This document shows, one piece after another, positions 1-9,065 of a DNA stretch of 64,000 nucleotides. The stretch spans positions 744,001-808,000 of the forward strand of contig PNMM01000001.1 of assembly GCA_013823625.1 (NCBI GenBank), in the 5' to 3' direction. Position 1 is the stretch's first letter. Every line of letters starts with the position of its first letter. This DNA comes from Microbacterium sp. Lineage in GTDB: Bacteria > Actinomycetota > Actinomycetes > Actinomycetales > Microbacteriaceae. The notes below the pieces were generated by a model. The model saw only the letters and a list, made by a program, of their open reading frames with translations. It was not told the DNA's origin and did not search any database. The translations under genes and the position numbers were made by a program.

Positions 1-2
1 TC

Positions 3-935
3 AGTCGGCACCGCGTCGACGGCTTGCTGTTCGACGTCGTGGGCTTTACTAACCTCACGCATGATCACCTCGACGACTACGCCGACATGTCCGAATACTT
101 TGCCGCGAAAGTGCCTCTCTTCTTCGCCGACCGGGGCAAGCGCGGGGTCGTGTCGCTCGACTCGCCGTATGGGGCCCGGGTGGTGGATGCTGCGCGCATC
201 CCCGTCGTCACGATCACCTCGCACGCCGACGTCGACGCCGACTGGCACGTCGCCATCACTGATGAGCACCCCGCGTACACGGGTTTTCGCCTGACAGGCC
301 CGGAGGGCCAGTCGATCGAGTCGCGCGTACCGCTCATCGGTGGCCACATGGCCGCGAACGCTGGCCTTGCGATCGTGATGCTTGTCGAAGCGGGTATTGC
401 GCTCCATGACATCGCCGCGGCCTTGGGCGACACGGGCATCACTGCTTACCTGCCCGGTCGCACCGAGCGCGTGTCGGGCGATCGTGGCCCGAGCGTGTAT
501 GTCGACTTCGGGCACAGTGCCGATGCCTTTGAGCACACTCTCGCCGCCGTTCGACGCTTCACGCCAGGCCGCACCATCATGGTCTTCGGCGCTGATGGCG
601 ACCGTGATGCGACGAAGCGCCACGAGATGGCGCGGGTTGCGGCCGAGGGCTGCGACGTGCTCGTCATCACCGATCACCACCCGCGGTTCGAAGACCCTGC
701 GTCGATTCGCGCGACCCTTCTCGAGGGTGCGGCGCTCGCCTCGAACAAGCCCGAGATTCACGAGGTGAGCCCGCCCGAGCAGGCGATCCGCGTTGCGGTG
801 GGTCTGGCGCGCGAGGGTGATTCGATCTTGTGGGCGGGCCCTGGCCACCAGGACTACCGCGATATCCGCGGCGTGCGCACCGAGTATTCGGCGCGCGACG
901 AAGCGCGGGCTGCCTTGCGCGAAGCCGGGTGGTGA
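3..935 (+). CDS. murE: MurE-type UDP-MurNAc-tripeptide ligase, 3' part
   Basis: The frame is open from the window edge, so the N-terminal domain and P-loop lie upstream. The 310 visible residues hold the end of the central Mur-ligase domain (FTNLTHDHLD, then YFAAKVPLF) and the whole C-terminal domain (LPGRTERV, DFGHSADAF, GPGHQDYRDIRG). MurE adds the third amino acid to UDP-MurNAc-dipeptide in the cytoplasm. The specificity motif that reads DNPR in diaminopimelate enzymes is HHPR here (675-686), and the usual GKGHE loop is GPGHQ (837-851). This fits a non-diaminopimelate wall such as the group B peptidoglycan of Microbacteriaceae (inference). It is followed after 4 bases by the murF relic. 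Confidence 0.88.
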   Translation, partial: SRHRVDGLLFDVVGFTNLTHDHLDDYADMSEYFAAKVPLFFADRGKRGVVSLDSPYGARVVDAARIPVVTITSHADVDADWHVAITDEHPAYTGFRLTGPEGQSIESRVPLIGGHMAANAGLAIVMLVEAGIALHDIAAALGDTGITAYLPGRTERVSGDRGPSVYVDFGHSADAFEHTLAAVRRFTPGRTIMVFGADGDRDATKRHEMARVAAEGCDVLVITDHHPRFEDPASIRATLLEGAALASNKPEIHEVSPPEQAIRVAVGLAREGDSILWAGPGHQDYRDIRGVRTEYSARDEARAALREAGW

Positions 936-939
936 TCGC

Positions 940-1596
940 GTGAGTCTCTCTGCCCCCGTCATTGATGACGTGATGCATCGGCGAGAAGGGTCGATCGTGA
1001 CCGTGCGCGTCGACACACAAACGGTTGACCTCGCGCTCACTGCCGTGGGCACCGCGGCCGTTGACACCGCGGTCAGCCGGCTCGCTGAGTTGCTGGACGG
1101 GGGAGTGTCGCTGACCGACGCGGTCGACAGGGTAACGCGCGAGAGCGTCGACCTGCCGGGCCACACTTCACGGCACGTTCTGCCCAACGGAGCGCTCGTG
1201 CTCGATGACACCCAGGCCAGCACCGCCCTCGAGGTGCGCGCATCGTTGCGCGTACTCGCCGACCTGACGCGCCAGCACGGCCGCTCGATTGCGGTGCTCG
1301 GTGAGCTCGCGAGTGATCCGGCCGAGTGGTTCGACGATCACGATGCACTGGGCCGCATCATCGTGCGTCTCGATGTCTCACAACTGATCGTGATTGGCGA
1401 CGGCGCCCGGCACATCCACAACGCTGCGGGGCTGGAAGGCTCGTGGGACGGAGAGTCGATTCTGGTCGAGACCCTCGAGCAGGCATACGATGTCGTGCGT
1501 GCGCAGGTCGATGAGGGCGATGTGGTGCTCGTGAGCGCAGCATCCCGAACCCCCCTTTCTTCGCTCGTTGAGCGTCTACTGGAGGCAGATCGATGA
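940..1596 (+). CDS. MurF-like protein with only the C-terminal domain
   Basis: This 218-residue protein occupies the murF slot between murE and mraY but is less than half the usual MurF length (about 450-480). No N-terminal domain and no GxxGKT/S P-loop are present. The C-terminal Mur-ligase fold is recognisable (LVLDDTQAS at about 86-94, [33 protein letters not shown]). Landmarks that bind substrate in real MurF are changed: the GRHN-type site is gone, DDSYNAN reads DDTQAST, and KGSRS reads SAASR. The GTG at 940 is the first start after the murE stop, and the end overlaps mraY by 4 bases (ATGA). The frame is intact. It could be a decayed enzyme or a non-catalytic protein kept for another role; a functional MurF would have to be elsewhere. 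Confidence 0.75.
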   Translation: MSLSAPVIDDVMHRREGSIVTVRVDTQTVDLALTAVGTAAVDTAVSRLAELLDGGVSLTDAVDRVTRESVDLPGHTSRHVLPNGALVLDDTQASTALEVRASLRVLADLTRQHGRSIAVLGELASDPAEWFDDHDALGRIIVRLDVSQLIVIGDGARHIHNAAGLEGSWDGESILVETLEQAYDVVRAQVDEGDVVLVSAASRTPLSSLVERLLEADR

Positions 1597-2690
1597 TCGC
1601 GCTGATGCTGGCCGGGGCGTTCTCGCTCGCCTTCACTCTGTTGCTCACGCCGCTCTTCATCCGGTTGTTCAACCGGCTCGAGTGGGGCCAGTTCATTCGC
1701 GACGATGGGCCCCAGTCGCACCACACGAAGCGCGGAACGCCCACGATGGGCGGCATCGTCTTCATTTTGGGCGCGGTTCTCGGCTACTTCTTCGGCCACA
1801 TCGTGAGTGGCGAGCCCGTCACGATGAGCGCCCTGCTCGTACTCGGGCTCATGGTTGGCCTGGGCCTCATCGGGTTTATCGATGACTTCACGAAGACCCG
1901 CAAGCAGCGAAGCCTTGGTCTCGGCGGCTGGGCAAAGATCGCGGGTCAAGCGGTTGTTGCCACGGTGTTTGCCGTGCTCGCCCTGTCGTTTCCCGACGAG
2001 GATGGCTTGACTCCCGCGTCGACCATGATCTCGGGCGTTCGTGACATCCATTGGCTCGACTTCGCCGTCTTCGGCTCGATCGGCGCCGTGATCGCCTTTG
2101 CGATCTGGGTCAACGTCATCGTCGTGAGCACGTCGAATGCCGTGAACGTGGCCGATGGTCTTGATGGGCTCGCGACGGGGGCATCGATTCTCTCGGTTGC
2201 CGCGTACATCTTCATCGCTTTCTGGCAGTTCAACCAGAGCTGCTTCAACGACCTCATCGACCCTGACAACGTGTATCGGTGTTATGAGGTGCGCGACTCG
2301 CTCGACCTGGCGATTGTGGCGGCAGCGATCGCCGCAAGCCTCATCGGCTTCTTGTGGTGGAACACGTCGCCCGCCCACATCTTCATGGGTGACACGGGCT
2401 CGCTCGCGATCGGCGGTGCACTTGCAGCGCTCGCGATTCTGACCCGCACCGAGCTGCTGCTGGTGCTCATCGGCGGTCTCTTCCTCATTGTGACCGGCTC
2501 GGTCATTCTTCAGCGTGTCTACTTCAAGCTCACCAAGGGCAAGCGCATCTTCTTGATGAGCCCGCTGCACCACCACTTCGAACTCAAGGGCTGGGCCGAG
2601 GTCACGGTTGTCGTGCGCTTCTGGCTGATCGGTGGCCTGTTCGTGGCCGTTGGAGTCGGCTTGTTCTATCTCGAGTGGGTCAGTCAGTAA
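1593..2690 (+). CDS. mraY: Phospho-N-acetylmuramoyl-pentapeptide transferase
   Basis: MraY transfers phospho-MurNAc-pentapeptide to undecaprenyl phosphate at the inner membrane face, forming lipid I. At 365 residues it has normal length. Conserved motifs are in order: [18 protein letters not shown] (37-54), the GFIDDF loop with the DD pair at 97-98, [12 protein letters not shown] (182-193), GDTGS (266-270) and the HHH triad at 326-328. About ten membrane segments are visible. A periplasmic-loop insertion around 211-237 carries two cysteines. The ATG overlaps the stop of the murF relic by 4 bases, so the two are probably translationally coupled. Confidence 0.96.
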   Translation: MIALMLAGAFSLAFTLLLTPLFIRLFNRLEWGQFIRDDGPQSHHTKRGTPTMGGIVFILGAVLGYFFGHIVSGEPVTMSALLVLGLMVGLGLIGFIDDFTKTRKQRSLGLGGWAKIAGQAVVATVFAVLALSFPDEDGLTPASTMISGVRDIHWLDFAVFGSIGAVIAFAIWVNVIVVSTSNAVNVADGLDGLATGASILSVAAYIFIAFWQFNQSCFNDLIDPDNVYRCYEVRDSLDLAIVAAAIAASLIGFLWWNTSPAHIFMGDTGSLAIGGALAALAILTRTELLLVLIGGLFLIVTGSVILQRVYFKLTKGKRIFLMSPLHHHFELKGWAEVTVVVRFWLIGGLFVAVGVGLFYLEWVSQ

Positions 2691-2692
2691 CC

Positions 2693-4216
2693 GTGGCACG
2701 ACCCGACTCTCTGCAGAGCTGGCACGACGACTGGTCGGGCCTGCGCGTTCTCGTTCTCGGCCTGGGCGTCACGGGCTTTGCCGTCGCCGACACGCTGGCT
2801 GAGCTCGGGTGCCGAGTGCTCGTGGTGGCTGATCGGGCCGATGATGATCGTGCGCGCATCCTGCCCGTCATTGGTGTCGAGCTGGCCGTGGTTGATCCTG
2901 GCGCTGAGCTGCCCGCCGCGGCCCTCGAGCTCAACCCTGACCTCGTGATTGTCTCGCCGGGCTACCGCCCTGATCACCCGCACGTGCGCTGGGCGCTCGA
3001 GCGAGGCGCGCCCGTGTGGGGCGACATTGAACTGGCGTGGCGCGTGCGTGACAAGGTCTCTCCGCCCGCGGAGTGGGTGCTCATTACGGGCACGAACGGC
3101 AAGACCACGACGACACAATTGACCGCGACGATGCTGCAGCAAGACGGCCGCCGCGCCGCGCCCTGCGGCAACATCGGCGTACCCGTGCTCGACGCTGTGC
3201 GTGACCCTGCGGGCTTCGATGTGCTCGTCGTGGAGCTGTCGAGCTTTCAATTGCACTGGATGCCCACCGACGGCCCAGGCGCCATCACCCCGCTCGCGAG
3301 CACGTGCCTCAATATCGCCGAAGACCATTACGACTGGCACGGCGGAGCCGAGGCCTACGCTGCGGCGAAGGCCAAGGTCTACGCCAATACGCGCATCGCG
3401 TGTGTCTACAACCTCGCTGACGAGGCGACGATGCGCATGGTCGAAGACGCCGAGGTGCACGAGGGGTGCCGTGCCATTGGGTTCGGTGCGTCTGTTCCCG
3501 GCTTGAGCGACATCGGAGTGGTCGACGGCATCATCGTCGACCGGGCCTTTCTCGACGAGCGGCGCACGAGTGCTCTCGAGTTGGCGGAGCTTGCTGACGT
3601 GGCAACGGCGGGGCTTGCGACCCCTCATGGCCTCGCCAACACTCTTGCGGCAGCTGCGCTCTCACGTGCCGTTGGCGTTGCTCCCGCGTCAGTGCGCGAC
3701 GCCTTGCGCCGGTTCACGGTCGATGCACACCGCACTGAGCTCATCGAGGTTGTCGACGAGATTGCGTGGATCGACGACTCGAAAGCCACCAACCCGCACG
3801 CTGCCGCCTCAGCGCTGAGCGCCTATCGGTCGGTCGTATGGATCGTCGGCGGCTTGCTCAAGGGCGTCGATATTTCGCCCCTCGTCGAAGCCCATCGAGA
3901 CCGGCTCCGGGCGGCGATCATCATCGGGGTCGACCGGGATGCCGTGCGCGCCGCGTTCGAACGACACGCGCCCGCCCTGCCGCTGTTCGAGGTTGATGAG
4001 CGCGAGACTGGCCAGGTGATGCCTGCCGCTGTGCGGCTGGCCGCCGGTGTTGCGCTCGACGGCGACACCGTGCTGTTGGCTCCGGCAGCAGCATCCATGG
4101 ACCAGTTCATCGACTACGCCGACCGCGGCAACCGCTTCGCCGCCGCCGTGCGGCAGCACCTGAAGGGGGAGGCCCATGACGACGGTCCGTCCTCCGCGCG
4201 GTCGACCGACTCCTGA
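2693..4216 (+). CDS. murD: UDP-N-acetylmuramoylalanine--D-glutamate ligase
   Basis: MurD adds D-glutamate to UDP-MurNAc-L-Ala in the cytoplasm. The N-terminal Rossmann region (VLGLGVTGFAVADTL), the ATP-binding TGTNGKTTTTQL motif (about 132-143), the NIAEDHYDWHG segment and the C-terminal DDSKATNPHA motif are all present. The GTG at 2693 lies just behind the mraY stop and gives 507 residues; a GTG at 2675 in the same frame would overlap mraY by 16 bases and is an alternative. The 3' end overlaps ftsW by 41 bases, a larger overlap than at the other junctions of this operon. Confidence 0.94.
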   Translation: MARPDSLQSWHDDWSGLRVLVLGLGVTGFAVADTLAELGCRVLVVADRADDDRARILPVIGVELAVVDPGAELPAAALELNPDLVIVSPGYRPDHPHVRWALERGAPVWGDIELAWRVRDKVSPPAEWVLITGTNGKTTTTQLTATMLQQDGRRAAPCGNIGVPVLDAVRDPAGFDVLVVELSSFQLHWMPTDGPGAITPLASTCLNIAEDHYDWHGGAEAYAAAKAKVYANTRIACVYNLADEATMRMVEDAEVHEGCRAIGFGASVPGLSDIGVVDGIIVDRAFLDERRTSALELAELADVATAGLATPHGLANTLAAAALSRAVGVAPASVRDALRRFTVDAHRTELIEVVDEIAWIDDSKATNPHAAASALSAYRSVVWIVGGLLKGVDISPLVEAHRDRLRAAIIIGVDRDAVRAAFERHAPALPLFEVDERETGQVMPAAVRLAAGVALDGDTVLLAPAAASMDQFIDYADRGNRFAAAVRQHLKGEAHDDGPSSARSTDS

Positions 4217-5441
4217 GCCGCAGCCTCCGCATCGCTCGAGCCCGAGGGCTATCGTCGCCGTTCGGCGACTCTTCGGTGTCGAGCACCCCGACGCGCTGCT
4301 CGTCGTGGGCACGGTCATCTTTCTCGTCTTGTTCGGCCTCGTCATGGTGCTGTCGTCGTCGGCGGTGACGTCGGCGCAGAATAACGAGGGCGACTTCTTC
4401 GCGATCTTCTTGCGCCAGGGCCTCTTTGCGCTCATTGGCATTCCGCTCATGCTCATGATCGCGCGACTGCCGGCCATCTTCTGGCGGCGGTGGGCGCGCC
4501 ACGCGGTCATGGTCGGACTCGCGCTTCAGTTGCTCGTCTTCACCGGACTCGGGTATGACTACGGCGGCAACCAAAACTGGATCTCGATCGCCGGGTTCAC
4601 CGCGCAGCCCTCAGAGTTCTTGAAGCTCGCGCTCGTCGTCTGGCTCGCGACAGTTCTCGCCGATCGTGCGAACGCCTTTACTGATTGGCGCAGCGTTGTG
4701 ATCCCCGCCGTGCCTGTCTCGCTCGTTGCCGTGGTGCTCGTGCTGTTGGGGCAAGACCTTGGTACCGCATCCATCATGATCGCGATTGTGCTTGCGGCGC
4801 TGTTCTTTGCCGGCGCACCACTGCGGTATCTCGCCGGCATGGTTGCTGTCATCGCGCTCGGCGCCGTGCTCTTTGCGTTGACCTCGACCTCACGATCGAA
4901 CCGCATCGATGTCTGGCTCAACGGGTGCGCGCCCGAAGACTACGAGTTCACCTGTTGGCAGTCGGTTCATGCGCTGTGGGCGCTCGGATCAGGCGGAGTC
5001 TTCGGGGTGGGCCTCGGCAACTCCGCGACCAAGTGGAGATGGTTGCCGCACGCCGAGAGTGACTTCATTTTCGCGATCATCGGAGAAGAACTGGGGCTCA
5101 TCGGCGCCCTCGTCGTGCTCGTGATGTTTGCCGTGCTCGCGATCGGGCTCGTGAGGCTGGTGCGTCGACACCAGAACCCCTTCCACCGCATTGCGACCGG
5201 CGCAATCATGGTGTGGATCATCGGTCAAGCCATGGTCAATATCGCCGTCGTCCTCGGACTGCTTCCGGTTCTCGGCCTTCCGCTCCCGTTCATTTCTGCG
5301 GGCGGGTCTGCGCTCGTGTCGTCACTCTTGGCGATCGGGGTGGTGCTCTCGCTCGCTCGCGATCTGCCTCATGGTCAGAGCTCTGTGCCCGGCGGCACGC
5401 CCCTCACCACCGCGGCACCGCGACGGCGAGCGACCTCGTGA
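4176..5441 (+). CDS. ftsW: Septal peptidoglycan glycosyltransferase FtsW
   Basis: A SEDS-family polytopic membrane protein of 421 residues that polymerises lipid II at the division septum. The cytoplasmic N-terminus is proline- and arginine-rich. About ten membrane helices follow, beginning near residue 41 (VVGTVIFLVLFGLVMVLSSS). The C-terminal signature LGLPLPFISAGGSALVSSL is intact. A ribosome binding site (AAGGGGGAGG) sits just before the ATG, which supports this start even though it lies inside murD. Its stop overlaps the murG start. RodA is the main alternative in this family, but the position within the dcw cluster points to FtsW. Confidence 0.93.
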   Translation: MTTVRPPRGRPTPEPQPPHRSSPRAIVAVRRLFGVEHPDALLVVGTVIFLVLFGLVMVLSSSAVTSAQNNEGDFFAIFLRQGLFALIGIPLMLMIARLPAIFWRRWARHAVMVGLALQLLVFTGLGYDYGGNQNWISIAGFTAQPSEFLKLALVVWLATVLADRANAFTDWRSVVIPAVPVSLVAVVLVLLGQDLGTASIMIAIVLAALFFAGAPLRYLAGMVAVIALGAVLFALTSTSRSNRIDVWLNGCAPEDYEFTCWQSVHALWALGSGGVFGVGLGNSATKWRWLPHAESDFIFAIIGEELGLIGALVVLVMFAVLAIGLVRLVRRHQNPFHRIATGAIMVWIIGQAMVNIAVVLGLLPVLGLPLPFISAGGSALVSSLLAIGVVLSLARDLPHGQSSVPGGTPLTTAAPRRRATS

Positions 5442-6535
5442 CGACCGCTCTGCTGGCCGGGGGAGGAACCGCCGGCCACGTCAACCCCTTGCTGGCCCTC
5501 GCCGACCACTGGCGCGCGGTCGATCCGGCCATCGAGGTCATCGTTCTCGGCACGGCTGAAGGGCTCGAAGCGCGCCTCGTTCCCGATCGCGGGTACGAGC
5601 TCGCCACGATTCCGCGCGTTCCATTTCCCCGCCGACCGAACCGCGCGGCCCTGCGCTTTCCGTCGCGTTTTCGTGACGCTGTCGGTCGTTCGCGCGAGAT
5701 AATCCGCGATCGGGGGGTGGATGTTGTGGTCGGCTTTGGCGGGTACGCCTCAGCCCCTGCCTACGTCGCCGCCCGTCGCGAAGGCATTCCGTTCATCGCG
5801 CACGAGGCCAATGCTCGGCCGGGAATCGCCAATCGACTCGCCGTGCTGCTCGGAGGTCGGGCGGCCATCACGTTCGCGGGCACGCCCTTGCGGGGCGCGC
5901 GGCTCACGGGAATGCCCCTGCGGCCCGAGATCACCACCCTCGATCGCCCGGCGCGACGTGATGACGCCGTCAGCGAGTTGGGCCTCGAACCGGGCAAACC
6001 CGTGCTGCTCGTGACCGGGGGTTCGACCGGCGCGCAGCGACTCAACACCACGATGACGGCGTCAGCGGCTCGCGTGCTCGGTACCGGCTGGCAAGTGCTG
6101 CACATTACCGGCACGGGTCGCGGGGGAGACAACCCGGGTTTGCCGGGCTATCACACCATGACGTATTGCGACGCGATGCACGTGGCCTTCGCCGCGGCCG
6201 ATCTGGTGCTGTGCCGCGCGGGCTCGGCGACGGTCAGCGAACTTGCTGCGCTCGGTCTGCCGTCGGTGCTCGTGCCCTATGCCGCGGGAAACGGTGAGCA
6301 GCGGCTCAATGCGCGCGAGCTTGTCGCTGCGGGTGGTGCGGTGATCGTCCCTGACGCCGAATTCACGCCGGAGTGGGTCGCCCGCTCGCTCGTTCCGCTG
6401 CTCGGGCGGCGCGCGGAGATTGCCCGCATGGCGGCGGCCGCCCAGACCGTTGGCCGTCGCGATGGCGCCTCCGCGCTGTTGGCACTTGTTCTCGAGGCCA
6501 TGGCGGCATCCACCGGCTCGCGACCTCGCGCTTAG
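5438..6535 (+). CDS. murG: UDP-GlcNAc:undecaprenyl-PP-MurNAc-pentapeptide GlcNAc transferase
   Basis: MurG converts lipid I to lipid II on the cytoplasmic membrane face. The 365-residue protein has the GT-B fold landmarks: the first glycine loop [14 protein letters not shown] near the N-terminus, a second glycine loop [10 protein letters not shown], and the donor-binding [14 protein letters not shown] with a downstream [12 protein letters not shown] segment. The GTG start overlaps the ftsW stop (GTGA). Reading further upstream in this frame is open but has no MurG similarity, so the short start is preferred. Confidence 0.95.
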   Translation: MTTALLAGGGTAGHVNPLLALADHWRAVDPAIEVIVLGTAEGLEARLVPDRGYELATIPRVPFPRRPNRAALRFPSRFRDAVGRSREIIRDRGVDVVVGFGGYASAPAYVAARREGIPFIAHEANARPGIANRLAVLLGGRAAITFAGTPLRGARLTGMPLRPEITTLDRPARRDDAVSELGLEPGKPVLLVTGGSTGAQRLNTTMTASAARVLGTGWQVLHITGTGRGGDNPGLPGYHTMTYCDAMHVAFAAADLVLCRAGSATVSELAALGLPSVLVPYAAGNGEQRLNARELVAAGGAVIVPDAEFTPEWVARSLVPLLGRRAEIARMAAAAQTVGRRDGASALLALVLEAMAASTGSRPRA

Positions 6536-6546
6536 GCTGGACGACG

Positions 6547-7971
6547 ATGATCAAGCCTGACCCCACCCTGGTTCTTCCCGAGTCGCTCGGCCGATTGCAC
6601 TTCGTCGGCATCGGTGGCAGCGGCATGAGCGGAATTGCTCGCATGTTCCACGATCGCGGCTTTGTCGTGACGGGCAGCGACCGATCGCACTCAGACGCGG
6701 TCCAATCGCTCATCGATCTCGGTATTCCGGTCGCCATCGGTCACGACGCCGCTCACGTGGGTGACGCCGACACTCTCGTCGTGACGGGCGCGCTGTGGCT
6801 CGACAACCCTGAGTATCAAGAAGCCCTGCGCCGAGGTCTTCCGGTGTTGCACCGTTCGCAGGCTCTGGCGTGGCTCGTGCGGGGCGAGAGACTCGTCGCT
6901 GTCGCTGGTGCACACGGCAAGTCGACCTCGACGGGGATGCTCGTCACGGCCTTGCGTGCCCTCGACCGCGACCCGTCGTTCGTCAATGGTGCGGTCATCC
7001 AGGGCACCGGCACGAGCGCCGCATGGGGCTCGGGTGACCTCTTCGTGGTCGAGGCCGACGAGTCTGACGGCTCTTTTTTGCTCTACGACGTCGCGATCGC
7101 GCTCATCACCAACATCGACACCGATCACCTCGATCACTACGGCGACGAGGGTGCTCTTGAGCAAGCGTTCGACACCTTCGCCTCGGCCGTGGGCGAGCTC
7201 GTCGTGCTCTCGGCCGATGATCCGGCCACTTGGCGACTTGCCGAGCGTCGCCAGGCCGCATCGATGGGGGCGCGCACCATCACGTTTGGTGAGTCGGCCG
7301 ATGCCGACGTGCGGCTCGTCGAGATTGGTGAAACCGGTCCCGTGCGCTTTCGCCTCGCGATCGGGGGCGACGAGTTCTCGGCGGAACTGGCGATTCCCGG
7401 CCGCCACAATGCCCTCAATGCCGCTGGCGTGATCGCGGTGCTCGTGGGTCTGGGCATTCCGGCCGCCGATGCGGTGCGCACTCTGGATGGCTTTGCCGGA
7501 ACCCAGCGGCGGTTCGAGTCGCACGGGCTCGCCGATGGGGTGCGCCTCTATGACGACTATGCCCACCACCCCACCGAGGTGGGTGCGGCACTTCAGACAG
7601 CGCGGTCGGTCGCCGGCGAGGGTCGCGTGATCGCCATTCACCAGCCGCACTTGTTCAGCCGCACGCAGGCCATGGCGGCAGAGTTCGCCGAGGTCTACGA
7701 ACACGGAGCTGATCACACCGTGGTGCTCGACGTCTATGGCGCGCGCGAAGACCCTATTCCGGGCGTCACGGGTGCGCTCGTGGTCGATCGGTTCACCGAT
7801 TCGGCCGTCGTTGACTACCGGCCCGACTGGCAGGCTGCCGCCGATCGCATCGCCGAGATCGCGCGCCCCGGAGACATCGTCATGACGCTCAGTTGCGGCG
7901 ACGTGTATCGCATCATTCCCCAGGTTCGGGCGGCTCTTGAGTCGCGATCGTCAGGGGATGCGGCCCGGTGA
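6547..7971 (+). CDS. murC: UDP-N-acetylmuramate--L-alanine ligase
   Basis: MurC attaches L-alanine to UDP-MurNAc, the first peptide step of wall synthesis. The protein is 474 residues. The N-terminal domain carries the [14 protein letters not shown] dinucleotide-like loop (18-31). The ATP-binding loop reads [10 protein letters not shown] (121-130), in place of the common GTHGKTTT. The central DTDHLDHYG and C-terminal [11 protein letters not shown] motifs are intact. The ATG at 6547 is 11 bases after the murG stop. The 3' end overlaps ftsQ by 4 bases. Confidence 0.95.
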   Translation: MIKPDPTLVLPESLGRLHFVGIGGSGMSGIARMFHDRGFVVTGSDRSHSDAVQSLIDLGIPVAIGHDAAHVGDADTLVVTGALWLDNPEYQEALRRGLPVLHRSQALAWLVRGERLVAVAGAHGKSTSTGMLVTALRALDRDPSFVNGAVIQGTGTSAAWGSGDLFVVEADESDGSFLLYDVAIALITNIDTDHLDHYGDEGALEQAFDTFASAVGELVVLSADDPATWRLAERRQAASMGARTITFGESADADVRLVEIGETGPVRFRLAIGGDEFSAELAIPGRHNALNAAGVIAVLVGLGIPAADAVRTLDGFAGTQRRFESHGLADGVRLYDDYAHHPTEVGAALQTARSVAGEGRVIAIHQPHLFSRTQAMAAEFAEVYEHGADHTVVLDVYGAREDPIPGVTGALVVDRFTDSAVVDYRPDWQAAADRIAEIARPGDIVMTLSCGDVYRIIPQVRAALESRSSGDAAR

Positions 7972-8876
7972 AGCGGCCCGAGGGCCTGGGCGGTGACCGG
8001 CCAGCACCTCCGTCGCCAGCGGCGTCTCGCGCGCCACGGGCGCCATCACCTCGAGTGTCCCGCACTGCGAAGTCAACCTCTCCGAAGTCGCCGAGCCGCG
8101 AGTCTCAGCCGGCCCGCGCGGTTCGCGCTGCATCGCGCGAGCGCCGTCGTGACGAGCGGGCCGAGGTTCGGCGATTCACTCGGCGGTCGCGGCAACGCAG
8201 GCTTGCCGTGACCGCGACGGTGGGGTCGTTCGCCCTTCTTGTCGCGGGCGTTGCCGTCGTGACGCTCTCGCCCATCATGGCTCTCGAGACGGTCACCGTG
8301 GCCGGCACGAGTCGTCTAGACGCGGCCGCCGTGAGTGCCGCGCTCGATGAGCACATTGGCACGCCCCTCGCGTTGCTCGACGATGCGACCATTCGCGACG
8401 ACCTCGCGGCCTTTCCGCTTATTCGCTCGTTCTCGACCGAAGTGATTCCGCCACACACACTCGTGGTGCGCATCGTTGAGCGCGCGCCGATTGGGGCCAT
8501 TGAGCGGGGGGCCGTCGTCGATCTCGTCGACGCGGCGGGCGTGGTCGTCGAGTCGTCGGCGGAACGCCCGGTGGGCATCCCGCTGATTGCGTCGGGGAGC
8601 ACGGATGCTGATTCGATCGCGTTTCAGAGTGTGGCTGAAGTGCTCACCGCACTCCCCGTCGAGCTTCGCGCCCAGGTCGATGTCATCAGTGCCTCCACCC
8701 GTGATGACGTGACGTTTACCATGACGGGGCTCGGCCATGTCGTCGTGTGGGGGAGTGCTGAGCGCTCGGCGCTCAAGGCTCGCGTGCTTGCCGCCGCGAT
8801 TGCGGCAACGGGGCAGGGGGCGGCCTCGGAGTTCGATGTCTCGGCCCCGGAGAGCCTCGTCGTTCGTCAGCTCTAG
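7968..8876 (+). CDS. ftsQ: Cell division protein FtsQ/DivIB
   Basis: FtsQ is a bitopic divisome protein that recruits other septal factors. The 302 residues split into a long basic, serine/proline-rich cytoplasmic tail (1-80), one membrane helix (about 82-104, [20 protein letters not shown]), a POTRA domain beginning at [14 protein letters not shown], and the FtsQ beta domain. The overlap GTGA with murC and the position directly before ftsZ agree with the assignment. The C-terminal domain is poorly conserved, as is normal for this family. Confidence 0.92.
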   Translation: MKRPEGLGGDRPAPPSPAASRAPRAPSPRVSRTAKSTSPKSPSRESQPARAVRAASRERRRDERAEVRRFTRRSRQRRLAVTATVGSFALLVAGVAVVTLSPIMALETVTVAGTSRLDAAAVSAALDEHIGTPLALLDDATIRDDLAAFPLIRSFSTEVIPPHTLVVRIVERAPIGAIERGAVVDLVDAAGVVVESSAERPVGIPLIASGSTDADSIAFQSVAEVLTALPVELRAQVDVISASTRDDVTFTMTGLGHVVVWGSAERSALKARVLAAAIAATGQGAASEFDVSAPESLVVRQL

Positions 8877-8946
8877 CTTTCGCCGTGCGCGCCCGTGTGG
8901 GTCGATCGACCGAGTTCGTCGTGCGCGGGAACACAGGGATTCGCGA

Positions 8947-8974
8947 CACGCGGCGCGCCTCGGCGCGCGCCGTG
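8947..8974 (+). repeat. GC-rich imperfect inverted repeat upstream of ftsZ
   Basis: Arms CACGCGGCGCGCC (8947-8959) and GGCGCGCGCCGTG (8962-8974) are near-complementary and would form a very stable hairpin with a 2-base loop. No T-tract follows, so an intrinsic terminator is possible but not clear. It separates ftsQ from the ftsZ leader and may make ftsZ transcription partly independent. Confidence 0.45.
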
Positions 8975-9023
8975 CCCATCGGCTCTAGCGTCAAGCGCAG
9001 CAGTACATACTGAGCATAACTTT

Positions 9024-9060
9024 AGCCTTCTACCTGAAGGTGAAGGTTGAGCGGAAGGCT
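9024..9060 (+). promoter_or_regulatory. ftsZ leader with RBS-pairing element
   Basis: AGCCTTC (9024-9030) is perfectly complementary to GAAGGCT (9054-9060), which contains the ftsZ ribosome binding site GGAAGG (9053-9058). Two further GAAGG copies at 9036-9040 and 9042-9046 can compete for the same CCTTC. The arrangement could hide or expose the site before the GTG at 9066. The pairing is read directly from the sequence; regulation is inference. Confidence 0.4.
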
Positions 9061-9065
9061 TCAAC

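Noticed and set aside
936-1600. A frameshift that would restore a full-length MurF
   Set aside because: Only 4 bases lie between the murE stop and the relic's start, so there is no room for the missing 250 residues in any frame; the loss is a deletion, not a frameshift.
1338-2699. 453-codon minus-strand frame opposite the murF relic and mraY
   Set aside because: Compositional shadow: highly charged, no motif, entirely opposite to mraY, whose motifs are complete.
8947-8974. Transcription attenuator in front of ftsZ
   Set aside because: The hairpin is strong but has no T-tract and no leader peptide or alternative stem, so it is recorded only as an inverted repeat.
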